From: Cruorifilaria tuberocauda
Lineage: Eukaryota; Nematoda; Chromadorea; Rhabditida; Onchocercidae
NCBI GenBank assembly: GCA_013365365.1
Contig: JABVXU010000095.1
Location: forward strand, 94,102-158,101
Reading direction: 5' to 3'
DNA length: 64,000 nt
The notes below the pieces were generated by a model. That model was not told the DNA's origin and ran no database searches. It was given only the letters and a program-made list of their open reading frames with translations. Shown piece after piece: positions 12,601 through 24,244 of this stretch (position 1 is its first letter; each line of letters starts with the position of its first letter). The position numbers and the translations under genes are program-made.

Positions 12601-15397
12601 ATGAATGAAGCAAACCAAGATTCAAATTCCTGCAAAGATTAATAAACTAGCATTCCAAAACCACAACGTTGCACTAATCAAAATCAAAAAATCAGGTTAC
12701 GAACTGGTTGTAGCACACTTCGACGGAGGCATTCGGTAAGCGCTGTGGCAAACATTATAGGACTCTCCTTCACTTGTCGAATGATATCAAGTCGGTTTCG
12801 TAAAGCGATATATTTTTCTTCAAACAAAATTATTTGATTGTTTGTGGCATGCAATCTATCGTAGACCTGAAAAAACCATTCCTTTATAATATAAATATGC
12901 TTATAAACTGAAAATTTGCAATCTGTTTAAGAGTTTAGCATCCTGACACAGAGTAGCATAAATGTTTTTCGAACTGAACACTGAACACAAAAATAACCTG
13001 CAATATCCATCCTCGAAGTCTCGTTCTAATATTGTTTAGCAACTCAATTTTAGATTGCTGAAAGGCTTTCCCCATTTTTTGCATCTGCTCAATTAGCTTT
13101 CTTACTTCCAACATTTTTTCCCGCTGACTCAACACAACATCCTATAAAATAAAGAGATATTCTGCAAATCAGTGGAAATGTAATCAGAAGTATATAATAC
13201 TCCTTCAGAAGATGACTTGGTAATCAAAAAAAATAAAATTTACTCTGATAGACTGAGAATCCAGCGGCTGCGACACAGCAAAACATAAATCCTTCAGCAC
13301 TTTTGTTTCTTCTGGAACGTTGTATTAATGAGACAGGTAAATAACTCACATTATTTTTTAATTTGCAGCTATAAAATATTTTGCAAGTTTTTCAAACAAG
13401 ACACAAATACAGGAATCAAACTGAAAGATGAAACACATATTTAAAAAAAACAAGAGGAAACTGACGTTCTTTACTGTGGAACATTGCATCCAACTGCGTA
13501 AGGCGAGTATTTATACCACGAATATTACGCATTTCAGCATTACTGACTTTCTCACTGACATACCTCATATTAGATATCACCTGTTTATATTCGGTATCGC
13601 TCGTCTGTAATTAGAAAAGTGTTTCATTACTTTGTACAAAATAATATCAATATTCTGCATAACTTTCATACTACGACGATAGAATACTAAAGTACTGAAG
13701 GAACTGAAGAACATCTGAGCTTATTGACTTGTAATATTTCTAAATATGCAACATAATTACTAGTTGATGCAAGCCTCTACTTGATGATAGGATAAAAAAT
13801 TGCAGATAACCTTCTTTGTGCATGAATAATTAAGAATACGTATAAAAAAGCATTAAATATTTCGTGCAAGTTAAAACATGTTGAGAATCTGGGAAACCTG
13901 TAACTGGCAAAATTCTAAAAGAATAATTCAAACAGTACTTTAGACAAGAGCATATTAACTTGTTCCGACATTTCCTCTAACGAATTCTGTGGATCGGCAC
14001 GAGCAATGTACTCGTACAGCGTGCACTCTTCAGTAGCCTTCGATGATCCTTGTAATTTGTATGAATTTGACAATAATGCTGACGGAATTTTGATCTAAAA
14101 GAATTCTATGAAAGATTACTATTCTAGAAAGGTGAAAACTATGAATACGATACCTAGTACAGAAGATAATGAAACTGTAAGATAATACATAAGTGCTAAC
14201 TTGTTGCAAAGTACGAAGCACGGTATCGAAATCTTGCAATAAGGTTTCGGCTTTAATTTTCATTGTTTTCAAACGTTCATAGCGAGATAGAAAACGCTCG
14301 GATTTCTTCTCGATCTGAGTTCGTGAATCATAAAGATTAGATATTAGTGCTAACCATCCCTGCAAATAAGAAATAATATCTAAACTGTTACGTAATAATA
14401 TAAAATGAAGTAAAAGACAATAAAAATAACAAATTTACTTGATGCAAAAGTTGGTGATCTTGAACTAAACGCGCACAAAGTTGTAAGCTTCTTTCAGCGA
14501 CTTTTAATCCTAGACGTCCAGCATCACAATAGCGTGTAATTAGCGGTCTTGATATTGTTGAGCTATCAAGAACACGTAGTTCATCATATAAACCTGCAGA
14601 ATACTTTTCGATATGAAATAATATGATTTATTCTTTAGAACAGAAAAAGTATTCGAATTCAGGAATTCAGCAATTCAGCAAAATTACATACTATAAAACC
14701 ATAACTTTTCAAAAACAAGTATTCGTTAAATCCTAAAGCATGTATTACACTTCTTTAGTAACGTCAAACTATCGGTGTGTCATTTTCAGAAATATGTCAT
14801 TATAAAAGGAGAAAAAAATAGTGATTTTAGAACAAAAACTCCAAAACGATAAAGCAGATACCTCAGATTATAGCGAATGTTTTACCTGTCACATATATAT
14901 ATATTTATATATATATAATACCTGCGCACAATGTGCAGAGTTCATCACTATTTGTCAGCTCTGTATACTGACTATCTTCCTTGTATAATTTACGGAACAA
15001 GAACAGTGGATTTGATTCCGTACCAGCTCCTTGATAATGTGACACCTGCTTTTCCGACTGCAATCCTTCTCCCCCCGAAACAAGTAAAGCCTGCAAAATT
15101 GAGTCATTTGAGGTATTTATTAGGAGCAACGTCAAAGCTACTTGAAAAAAGTAAAGGTTGAACATGGTATTATTTGAATTTTCTCTATTATATAGTATTT
15201 AATAGACTTCCCAAACCTGTGCTTCTATAATTATTTAATAAAAAGCAAATTCAAGTCAAGCGAAAACGAACCTGTTCTGCAACAGGTACCCGAGTGATTT
15301 CCTCTATAACACATTGTAGTTTATGAACCGAGCCAAGTGCAACAGATACTTCCAAGGCCAGCAGAGAACCCTCGTTAACGTAGAAAACGTAAAACAT
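6657..15397 (-). CDS. epg-7: RB1CC1/FIP200-ATG11 family autophagy scaffold (EPG-7 homologue)
   Basis: Twenty-five exons, 5' to 3': 15397-15272, 15090-14922, 14593-14439, 14359-14201, 14094-13960, 13604-13475, 13311-13244, 13141-12998, 12866-12705, 12629-12405, 12314-12115, 11847-11688, 10857-10714, 10569-10507, 10382-10308, 10221-10018, 9859-9732, 9544-9448, 9358-9224, 8802-8726, 8643-8546, 8196-8108, 7972-7812, 7007-6837, 6750-6657. All phases close: 3,369 nt, 1,122 residues. The ubiquitin-like N-terminus begins MFYVFYVNEGSLLALEV, like human MKLYVFLVNTGTTLTF; residues 1-550 follow the FIP200 N-terminal region (GWLALISNLYDS). Residues about 700-900 are Lys/Glu-rich coiled coil. From about 1002 lies the C-terminal claw: VSPMFHFV and KVGTKFYRVEV match VSPTLYFL and PLGTKFYRVKAV. 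FIP200/EPG-7 scaffolds the ULK1/UNC-51 complex and, through the claw, binds cargo receptors in selective autophagy. It is shorter than human RB1CC1 (1,594 residues). The end of exon 23 is ambiguous (7812 or 7806). Confidence 0.93.
9042..9084. repeat. Perfect 19-bp inverted repeat with 5-base loop, in intron of epg-7
   Basis: The arm 9042-9060 (CAAAAAATTATCATACTCT) is the exact reverse complement of 9066-9084, separated by CTCTA. It sits inside the intron between exons 19 and 20. The stem is A/T-rich and no long flanking complementarity is visible. Confidence 0.85.
14891..14921. repeat. AT-dinucleotide run at an epg-7 splice donor
   Basis: An almost pure AT run directly abuts the donor of exon 2 on the minus strand, at 14920-14921. 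It is a simple-sequence tract, and its length could be polymorphic. Confidence 0.7.
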
Positions 15398-15412
15398 TGG
15401 GCTAGTTAGTGA
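15398..15412 (-). promoter_or_regulatory. Candidate trans-splice acceptor upstream of epg-7 start
   Basis: On the minus strand the sequence TTTTCACTAACTAG ends four bases (CCCA) before the ATG at 15397. An AG acceptor this close to the start, with no upstream exon needed to complete the conserved N-terminus, is what spliced-leader trans-splicing looks like in nematodes. The pyrimidine tract is only moderate, so an ordinary cis-acceptor for a non-coding 5' exon is also possible. Confidence 0.4.
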
Positions 15413-18400
15413 AAATACCTCATTTCCTGCAATGATATATACTCTCATTACTAAACTAGATATATGTATCGCTTTTACATAGTCTAATCGCATATCCTGT
15501 TAAGAATATTTATGGAAGCCTGAAGGAGAAAAAAACTCGAAAACAAAAAAATATGTATGAGAATCAAGAAACTAGGGAGTTCATTCTTCACCCCATAATT
15601 ATAAGGCCGGCCCTCCCTTCGATTCATAGTACTATGGATTGACAAGATATAATGATATAGTGAAAATTAACAGAGCATAGAAAAAAGAACAAAAGTGTGC
15701 GGACGTATAGTTTCAGTTCATGAATTGAGGCAGTCTGAAAACATGCGGAAGTAAACGACATCGTCAAACGATAACTATTGATGAGAGTGAATATCTCATC
15801 AATGCTATCGATTAGAATTTAGCACCTCGATTAAGAGATGCTCAAATCAAGGTGCCATTTCAGCTGTTATTTGGAGACGTGCACAAACCACAAGGAAAAC
15901 TTGATAAACCATCGATTCCAAATCAGAAGAAACAAAACCAAAGCATGGTGCACCTTTAACTGCAACACCTGAAGCAAAACAGAAGAACGTGAATGGGAGC
16001 GTGCTTGGTTTGTTGCATGCAACATTTCGTATGCAATAAATACATTGATTGGGATCGTCGAAGCAACATCGACAGAAGAGGAAGTGCGTAATCACCGGCT
16101 ATCGGTATCATCTCCCATATTGATATCGATATCTTTAACTCCGGTTTCCTTTTTTTTTGTCCAGGATTTTTGATTTCAGTCAGTGTTCATTCGTTTAGGG
16201 TTTGTATGCATGGCGGTAGTTTTATAGTTACGCTTCCGAATTTTAATGATATACTGAGATTGCATACAAACCGAGCTTTCAAGTCATTGTCAGAATCGAT
16301 ATTAGCAAACTAGTTAGAATACCAAAGATCAGTAAGGATTTGTTAAAGTCTTTATTTATCTTGGAAATCGCAAGTGTCTTAGTAACAAAATCTTTTAGTT
16401 TGTTCATCAAAGAAGAATAAGATCTTGAAAATGTTAAATTTATGAGCTTCAGGAACAAAAAGCTGATCAAATCGAATATAAAATATCTGTGTCACTTTTT
16501 TCCGTGAAATTCCTTGCGTTCTTGCGAATTTAAATGACATTTGCAGTGAACTCCTAAAATTTGGAATCTCGTGGAGATTGTTCACGAAGAGTATTTGTTT
16601 AAACACACTAATACATAGAATCTCAGTTCTTGTACATCTTGATTGTGATGTAGAATCTCAGTTCTTGTACATCTTGATTGTGATGTATCGTTTCGGGAAG
16701 TTAGTTGCACTTAATCTAATAAAAAAAGGTCTTCGAAAGAGATTAAAAGTAGAATGTATTGGTGACGAGTGCATAATAATAGCTATCACAAATGTATGCT
16801 GTCGTGGTGAAGAGTGAAACAATTAACAAGAATTGCATCTATTGATTAGTACAGGACCATATCTTTGACTATTGAATGATGAGTGGGAAAAACTAATCTC
16901 AAATATGGCCTGCATTTTGTGATTCGATCAGCACGTTAGCAGGACATTACTTTGACACAATCACAAAATCAGCCGATTTCCTAAAGAATGACTCATGAAG
17001 GGTATATTAGAAAGAAATAAAGAGGGATGTTGGTGAACCTGAGTCCCACTTTAAGTTATACTACTTTTAGGGAAAAATTATGATACGTCACATATTTCCT
17101 ACAGCAAAACAGTTAAGAAATAATCTTAAACGTCTTAACTAAACAAACACAAGTATGTCAACTCTATTTTCTCAAAACTCATGCATTTCCACCAATTTTT
17201 CCTACAAATAACACTCATTACTGCCATTTTTTTGTGATTAAGCTGCGACCGACATCCCATTATGAGCCACTGTTTCCAAAATGACGCTTCCCTTTCACTT
17301 CCACTTGGTATTATTGAGCAACATATTCGCTTTCAAAATACCACCGCCTCGTATTTCTAATTATTCCACCGTAATGTAAATTAATGAATTGACCGCTTCA
17401 TACTCTTACATATCTTTAAAATTCAACACAGCACATTTGATGCTATTAAAGTGGCCCAACAGTGTTTCATTTTTCAGAATATTGAAAATCCACTTTTAAA
17501 CGAATATTAAAAAATATGATAGTAAGCAAAATTATTCGTGATATTTCCGGAAAGCTGACATCTACTACGCTTTGTCAATGCTGATACCACTGGATTCTGG
17601 CATTAGTACTAATATTACTAACAACTTATTTACTGTTCCATAGATTTAGTTTCTTTACCCATAAAACTAATTTGGAGTTATAAAACCAGAAATTTGTCAA
17701 ACATGAAATGTGCTTAATGAATTGTAATTGGTTTCTGTATATTATACAATAAAAATCAAACAAAACTGTTGTGTTTGCATTATATATTGGGAAACCAAAT
17801 TAGTGATAAACAATCAGATGAATCACTGATATGAGGAGAACGATTAACTTCAAAAATAAACGAGCATGCTCTTGCACAACAGCAACTACACTAATTCAGG
17901 ATTTCGAGATGATCCAGTTGTAACACCTATAGATATTCATTATAACAAACAATATCAAACTGGCAGAATTTATACACCTATATCAGGTTGTTTAAATCAC
18001 TATAACAACGTAGCAAAATAACAAAACTCTAAGGATACAGATAATATATCAGAAGAATGGTGCGAAATGCATATGACAGAGCAAAACTGAAGAACCCGGA
18101 CTTGTTTTTGAAATTCGATGATAGCTGTAGTGGATGTATCAATTTACTCAAGAATGTCATTATATACGTGGCTGAAAATTTTAATATAAATCAGCGCCTC
18201 GGTTATGCATAAACAAAATTAAATTGAATAAAAAAAGTACTAACTCTAGACCGATTTTGAGAACAATACACGACGTCTAAAAAATCATGTAAACATGTAG
18301 ATCACAATAACCGTGCTCAACACAGATTTGTCCACTATTCTTAATTTTGCAAATGTTCATCCTTCTACGTTATTTTTTTAGTTTCCCGAAATTTATTCGC

Positions 18401-19022
18401 TGTTTAAGTTCTATGAAACAAAATCAATATGGTTAAGGGAATCAATTCTTAAAAAATAATTCCTGTTTTGTTCTCCTTTCTGTTCCTACATGTTATCTTC
18501 ACTTTTAATTTCAATCACGGTCCGAAAATGAGGTATAATGTTCAGGTGCAGAGTTAAATTCAGTAATGAAAGTGTGATGCAAACTTGAAAGATGACCAAT
18601 GAAACCGTCAGTTAAAGATATCCCAACTGCAGTCAATGTCTAGCGGTAATCAAACAAAACAAAACTATATTTGTTTTTTCAACCAATATTTCTTTGAACG
18701 CAAATGAATGAATACACTCAGGAAAAAAAACACATTATAGCATGAACTTGATTATAAAAGCAAGATATGCAAGTGGGACGCAGATAATCTTTCCTTTATA
18801 ACCAAGAACACGTTATTAAAAACAAAGGGAATGACAGCTTTAGAGAACACTTCCTCATTCAAATATTCTGTACATGATAAGTGGAACACTTGAAACAATA
18901 CATAAAATAAACACATACTCACGATCGCCTTACATATGCTGTCATCAAACGCCGAGAATTGTAATTCCAGTGGATAATACTTGCGAAATAAAATAGGTAA
19001 TACATATCGTGAGCAGTATAAT
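15413..19022. other. Spacer between epg-7 and ILRUN genes
   Basis: About 3.6 kb containing the epg-7 promoter side and the ILRUN 3' UTR. A minus-strand open frame at 15847-16095 (82 codons, cysteine-rich) follows a TTGCTTCAG acceptor-like site but matches no family I recognise. A 35-bp tandem duplication lies at 16616-16685. No other feature is supported. Confidence 0.4.
16616..16685. repeat. Perfect tandem duplication, 2 x 35 bp
   Basis: Unit 16616-16650, beginning TAGAATCTCAGTTCTTGTAC, is repeated without a mismatch at 16651-16685. The identity suggests a recent duplication. It lies in intergenic DNA. Confidence 0.95.
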
Positions 19023-20884
19023 TTATTGTGGAGGTGTACATGGTGTACAAGGAGGCACGTCTGGAGATTCCTCGATATGAGATATATCAATAGGCTCGCT
19101 CATAGCATTCGGAAATTGACAGTTGTTAACTGACCAAACCTAAAATTAATGAGAAAATGATATAATCTAACACCAAAAATATAACACAAAGTGAAGGAAA
19201 GTGACAATTAACATTTGCTTCAATCTGTTCAAAATCCATAGAGAAAAAATAAATGTACCCGTGGAAGCCGACTAACAACAGCATTGTATAGTGCTGAGCT
19301 GCCATCCTGGTTATGAGCCATATCACAGCTCTCCTCCATGCTACTTTCATTATATTGCGGCTGTTCCGTAGAATTCTGTAAGGAAACTTCTTCTGTAGAA
19401 AAAACAGAACAGGGAATTCAACTTACTGGGTTAATAAAGCTCACCATTTCTTTACAGTGAATTCTTTATTGATTATGAGCCAGATGACTAATGTAGCCAT
19501 GATAATGCTACTCTTGTCTTGTGAAATATGATAGTAAACAGAATTTTATTGTTTTATGTACATTACTCTTCTGTTTTTTGAAATGAATAAAAAAGTATGG
19601 GATCGGTTTACCAGGCACAATTACTGAGTTCGCTTTTCTTATTACTTTTCATATAATATGCATGTAAAGATCAGTACACTGACCTGCATAGTGCAGTTAA
19701 ACGGAAGAGCTCCACCAAAGGGATTCATATTCTCATTTCGTGCAGGAGCAGATGAGCCCAGTGGAGCAGAAGCCAGCTGCTGTGTTATGCCCAAAATCCC
19801 CGTATCGTCCACAGTTATTATACACCAAATGGATTCTAAAGTAACCAATGCCAAGTGAAAGATCGAAAAAATAATCCAACAATACTAAACACTTTTAACT
19901 TTGGAATTATTCAACACTTGCATGTTGTGATGAAATGTTTACCGCCAAATGGAATTCCGCAATTAGTATTCAGTTGCCATCTGCTTTGATAAATTCCTCT
20001 TTCCATAGGGCTAACCATTTCAATACTAACGTTGACTTCTTTTCCCGGTGCTAGCGGTTGGATCCAGGATCTAGTGGTATCCGACAACTTATCACCTAAA
20101 ACAAACATATTTTCACAATTTTTTCCAAAAATGGAAATAATGGTAAATCAGAGATACTTCTTTTGCAATGAAGTAAGAAACCTCTAAAGCAATATTTGCT
20201 ATGAACCCAACAGAATTCTAACCTTCCATATAGCACAAAAAACAACCATTAGGCCACCATTCATTTCCAGAATTGCGCACTCGCCAAGTTTTTGTAAAAC
20301 GCGTAGAAGGTGGAACGCTTTCACCCTGAAAAATCGGCTTATGAAAGGTAAGTTTACCGTGGATTTAAATATGAGAAAAAAATTAATGTAAAACTAGTGA
20401 AAAGCCGTAGAACTTACCTCGCCTATTGTGACGTCTTGTACGAACTGCATCGAAGGTAGCTGCGTTACATACTCAGGAGGCGGCGAACCAGTACCATTTG
20501 CACTACCATAATCATAATAAGCTCCTAGAGCAGCTTGCAAATTCCTGAATTGATTGAAGTCCGGAAAAGATTTTAACATTTGCAGACAAAAGTACATTAT
20601 TTTCAAAAATGGAGAAATATTTCTAGTAAATCACGATTTTCACTGTGTGATAATTCACTGTGATTCATTGGTAAATTTTTCCGCTGCTGAAATCGCAATT
20701 CGAAAAACGCTAATCCTGCTTACCAGCTATTCATGTCAAGGAAAAAAGCGCATGTTTCTGCCGTAAGAATGTGACTGTCGCCAAGAACTTGTTGGAATTG
20801 TTTTATGAGCACTTCACGATCATTGGTTGCCATACATGAAAGAGCCTGCGATAATGAGCCATTCACATCGCCGTCGATATCCAT
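19023..20884 (-). CDS. ILRUN: ILRUN (C6orf106) homologue, UBA-like plus FW domain
   Basis: Seven exons: 20884-20724, 20544-20418, 20325-20223, 20095-19943, 19835-19684, 19375-19259, 19139-19023. They total 930 nt and 309 residues, close to human ILRUN (298). The start ATG at 20884 opens MDIDGDVNGSL. Residues about 20-70 form the UBA-like domain (CAFFLDMNSW joined to NLQAALGAYYDY, human CAFFLDMTNWNLQAAIGAYYDF). Residues about 85-205 form the FW (four-tryptophan, NBR1-like) domain: QFVQDVTIGEGESVPPSTRF, KTWRVRNSGNEWWPNG, YQSRWQLNTNCG and ESIWCIITVDDTGILGITQQ keep all the tryptophans. The C-terminal third is low-complexity and acidic, with a Pro/Cys/Thr tail. Human ILRUN dampens IRF3/NF-kB antiviral and TNF transcription through p300/CBP. 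Nematodes lack interferon, so the ancestral role here is probably different. The architecture is unmistakable. Confidence 0.95.
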
Positions 20885-22020
20885 TGCGATAAACACACTA
20901 AGTGAAAGATAATAAAATACACTGCTAAAGAAATCATATCAAAAATCCATGTATTATTTCACATGTTTGTTACAACGTAGAAAGCAACTAGGGTGTACCT
21001 CAGCTCATCACATCAACTGATAAAATTAACAAAAATCATTTGTCCTGTTTGCTATTTAAGTGAAAAACCGAGCAGGGAATATTTCACGAATTATAAAATA
21101 TGGTCAAATTTGTAGATGGATTTAAAACAAACTAGCAGCACGAAATAAAATTGAATCTGCCGGATTTATCACATCAATAGAATAGATCCAAACTTGCTAA
21201 TGGAAGGATTGCGAGAACTATACTTGGCAAATTCTGTGCAAAAAATTAATATGCAAATAATAACCAAACTAATTTTTTGGAGAGATCTTGGTAAGAGAAT
21301 AAGATGAAGGAATTTTTGTTTGCGAGAGCATTGTGTCAAATATTGCCTAATATTGAGTAGAAAATACTGACGATAATCCACGTGAAAACTCTTCTGGATG
21401 AGATTAGAAGAAAATCAAAATTGCAAGTTTCAAAAGTAACTACTTCGATCTCCCAATAAATTGACCCGCCTTCAAACCTCAGACTTCTCCTGAGGAAAGG
21501 CATGGAGAAACTCCAGCCCACGCAATTTATCGTCTTCCATGAATTTCAAAACACGTGCAAGACCATGTCGAAGTTTGCATCCAGAGCTCGGCCGAACCGT
21601 CCCAGTATGCAACTCATTAGTGCAAGTAAAGCGATTTGGCACTGCTGAGGATGCCCTTCCCTGTTATTGTTCTGTGAGCGAACAGTAGTGGTAACATCCT
21701 CCTATTGCTTCATTGGTTCTTCGAGGAATTTGTTCATTTTATTTGCACTCAAAATTCCAGTAATTCTCAATCGATATGTGGCGGTTTCACTAACAGTTTA
21801 ATTTGTGGGACAAAAAGAATTAGTTATTGAATACTGGCATATTCTTTTTTTTCTCATAATAGTCGGCTTCTGGTTTAGTCGCACTGGGGGACTGATAATA
21901 GAACTGTTCTGAATATTCAGACAGTCTTGGTATTTTTTGCTAGTTAAAATTCAGAAATATTGCAGAGAAAAAACGGAGAAAACGACTAAGGACACATATT
22001 AGGAACTACGTATTATCGTG
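20885..22020. other. Divergent intergenic region, ILRUN / aldo-keto reductase
   Basis: The two genes point away from each other, so this 1.1 kb must carry both promoters. The stretch 21480-21700 is noticeably less AT-rich than its surroundings. No ORF with conserved sequence or splice support was found. Confidence 0.5.
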
Positions 22021-24244
22021 ATGACTTTTACAAACTGTGTCGGTGGTACTGCAAAATTGAATACTGGTTTTTCAATACCTATGGTTGGTCTTGGCACCTA
22101 CAAAATTGTTGGCCAAGATACGGTTACTGTGGCTGTCGATGCTGCTCTGAAAGCTGGTTACCGCCTGTTCGATACAGCCAAGTACTATTTGAATGAACCA
22201 GAATTGGGCATTGCCCTTCAAGTATCGTTTTTTTTTGTTTTTATATTTGTTCATAATTTACTTTGCACTCACATTTCGCTCAGCTTCGATCTGCAATAGT
22301 CAGGAAATATTTTTAATGTTTTGAATAGTAGCACCGGAAATCAGCAGGTCACCGTTTACAGTGCTCAATTCCGTCAATTATTTTTTTTCTTATACCGAAG
22401 CGCATTTTTTTATTGGTTTAGAATCCTGAATGTAGCTTTTTACTGCATGATTCCTCAAATTTTATACTTTTAATATGGCTATTTTTGAAATTTTAGGTTC
22501 CTTGCTATTTTTCAGTTCCGTTTGGTGCGTCAGAAAAAAGCTCGTCATTTCAGGAACTGCTCCCAAAATATAAATTGAAAAGAGAAGAAGTTTTCATCAC
22601 TACAAAATTCTTCCTAGCTGAAACAAATAACGCCGAGTATGCAAGAAAAATGGTAGATGAATCACTGAAGAATCTTCGAACACAGTAATTTGTTAGAAAG
22701 TTCACCTTTACAGCTGATATAGAGCTATATTATTTTCATGAAAATATTATTTAGGTACCTCGATTTAGTCCTTATACATTATCCGAAAGCTGATGCAAGC
22801 AGAAACGATGACCCAAGAAATTCAGAAAATCGTAAAGACGCTTACTTGGAACTTGAGAAATTAAAAGGTAATTATTTCATTATAGTGAGTTGAGACATGA
22901 ATCGATGCGATTGTCATTGAAATTTAAATTCCAATGCAATGTAGTTGAATTTTTTTCACCTCGTTCATGAAAAGTACATATTTGAATGTAGTCGAATATT
23001 CTCTCTTTCCCTTAAACATTTGACGGTGAATTTTTAGATGAACATAAAATACGATCAATAGGTGTTTCGAACTACGAAGTCAAGCATATTAAAGAGATTC
23101 AAATTTTCGGTAAAATTATGCCTTCTGTAAACCAGGTTGAATTCCACCCTCATTTTACCCGTAATGACTTGAGAGATTATTGCAAACGAGAGGGGATATT
23201 TTTCCAGGTTAGTTTAGCAATAAATTTGCTAAACTTTTTTTTTCTCGTTTTTTCTCTCATTTTTTAGAACAACTGATGCAGACTTTTTTGCCATTTACTG
23301 ATTTTTACATGTTTGTCGATAAGTTTTCTGGTTTTTAGGCCTATTCATCATTGGCTAGAAATCATCCTGATCTCATGTCTGATTCCGCAATTATTGAAAC
23401 AGCAAAAGCACATAACTCAACACCTCAGGTTGATTCTTCAAGTATCCGTGACAAAGTTTTTCAAGATTTTTTTAAGTAGTTTCGCATTAGAAATATATTG
23501 TTTCAGCTTGTTGTGTTAGCATGGGCATTGAGTCTTGGCGTCGGCATTATACCGAAGTCGTCAAATCCAGAACGTGTGATCGACAACTTCAAAGTATAAT
23601 TTTTGGATGTTTACATTTAGGAAGTTTTCCTTAACAATGTTAGCTTTGTACATCAAGTTTTTTGTGGAATAGAAGGCACAAATTTTTCATAATTTAATAA
23701 TTGTTCAGTAGGTCAAGGAGTGTATAGTCTTTGATCTCCAATTTCTTCTGATTTTCGACCTTGTCTTTTTTTAAGGCAACAAAATCTTCTGATTTTGTTG
23801 CTGTTTATTTATAAAATAAATCTAAGGACAAATAAAATCTAAGTTACGATGTCAGATCTGTCCAGTTTTGAATTTCATGAATAAAGTGCTATGGCACTCT
23901 CTATATTGCTATATGTAATCGCTTTACATGATTTTGATATGTGAACCAGTTTTCCTATGTGCAACTTGAACTTATGTAGCATTAAGATTTGCAGATGTTT
24001 TTGCATAGCGCATAAGAAATTATGAAAAACAGAAACCCAAAAGCTGCGAAAGTTCACACTTACTTCTGCTTTGATTACGTAAGCAACCGTCATAGGTGAG
24101 CGATTTTGAACATCTTTTGAAATAAGGTAATTTTGAATTTTTAAGGTATTTGGTATGAAGTTGACAAAGGAAGAAATTGAAAGGATCACGAAACTGGATC
24201 GGAATAAGAATTATATAAGATGTGATGGCTGGAATGTGGATTAA
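22021..24244 (+). CDS. Aldo-keto reductase (AKR1-type)
   Basis: Seven exons: 22021-22221, 22554-22684, 22755-22867, 23038-23207, 23339-23428, 23507-23593, 24146-24244; 891 nt, 296 residues. It is a TIM-barrel NADPH-dependent carbonyl reductase. The catalytic tetrad is intact: Asp51 in YRLFDTA, Tyr56 in KYYLNE, Lys85 in VFITTKF, His119 in VLIHYPK. Other family marks are MVGLGTYK (strand 1), IRSIGVSNYEV, PSVNQVEFHP, and the cofactor-binding IIPKSSNPERVIDNFKVFG. At 296 residues it is shorter than the usual 315-325: it stops soon after the last barrel helix, with GWNVD, and lacks most of the C-terminal loop that shapes substrate specificity. In exon 2 an upstream TTTTTCAG at about 22515 was rejected because it puts a stop in frame; the acceptor before 22554 gives phase 0. 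Substrate unknown. Confidence 0.93.

Noticed and set aside
15847..16095. Minus-strand 82-codon frame with SGVAVKGAPCFGFVSS
   Set aside because: Some exon-like features (TTGCTTCAG acceptor) but no start exon, no known family, and it is not required by the epg-7 model.
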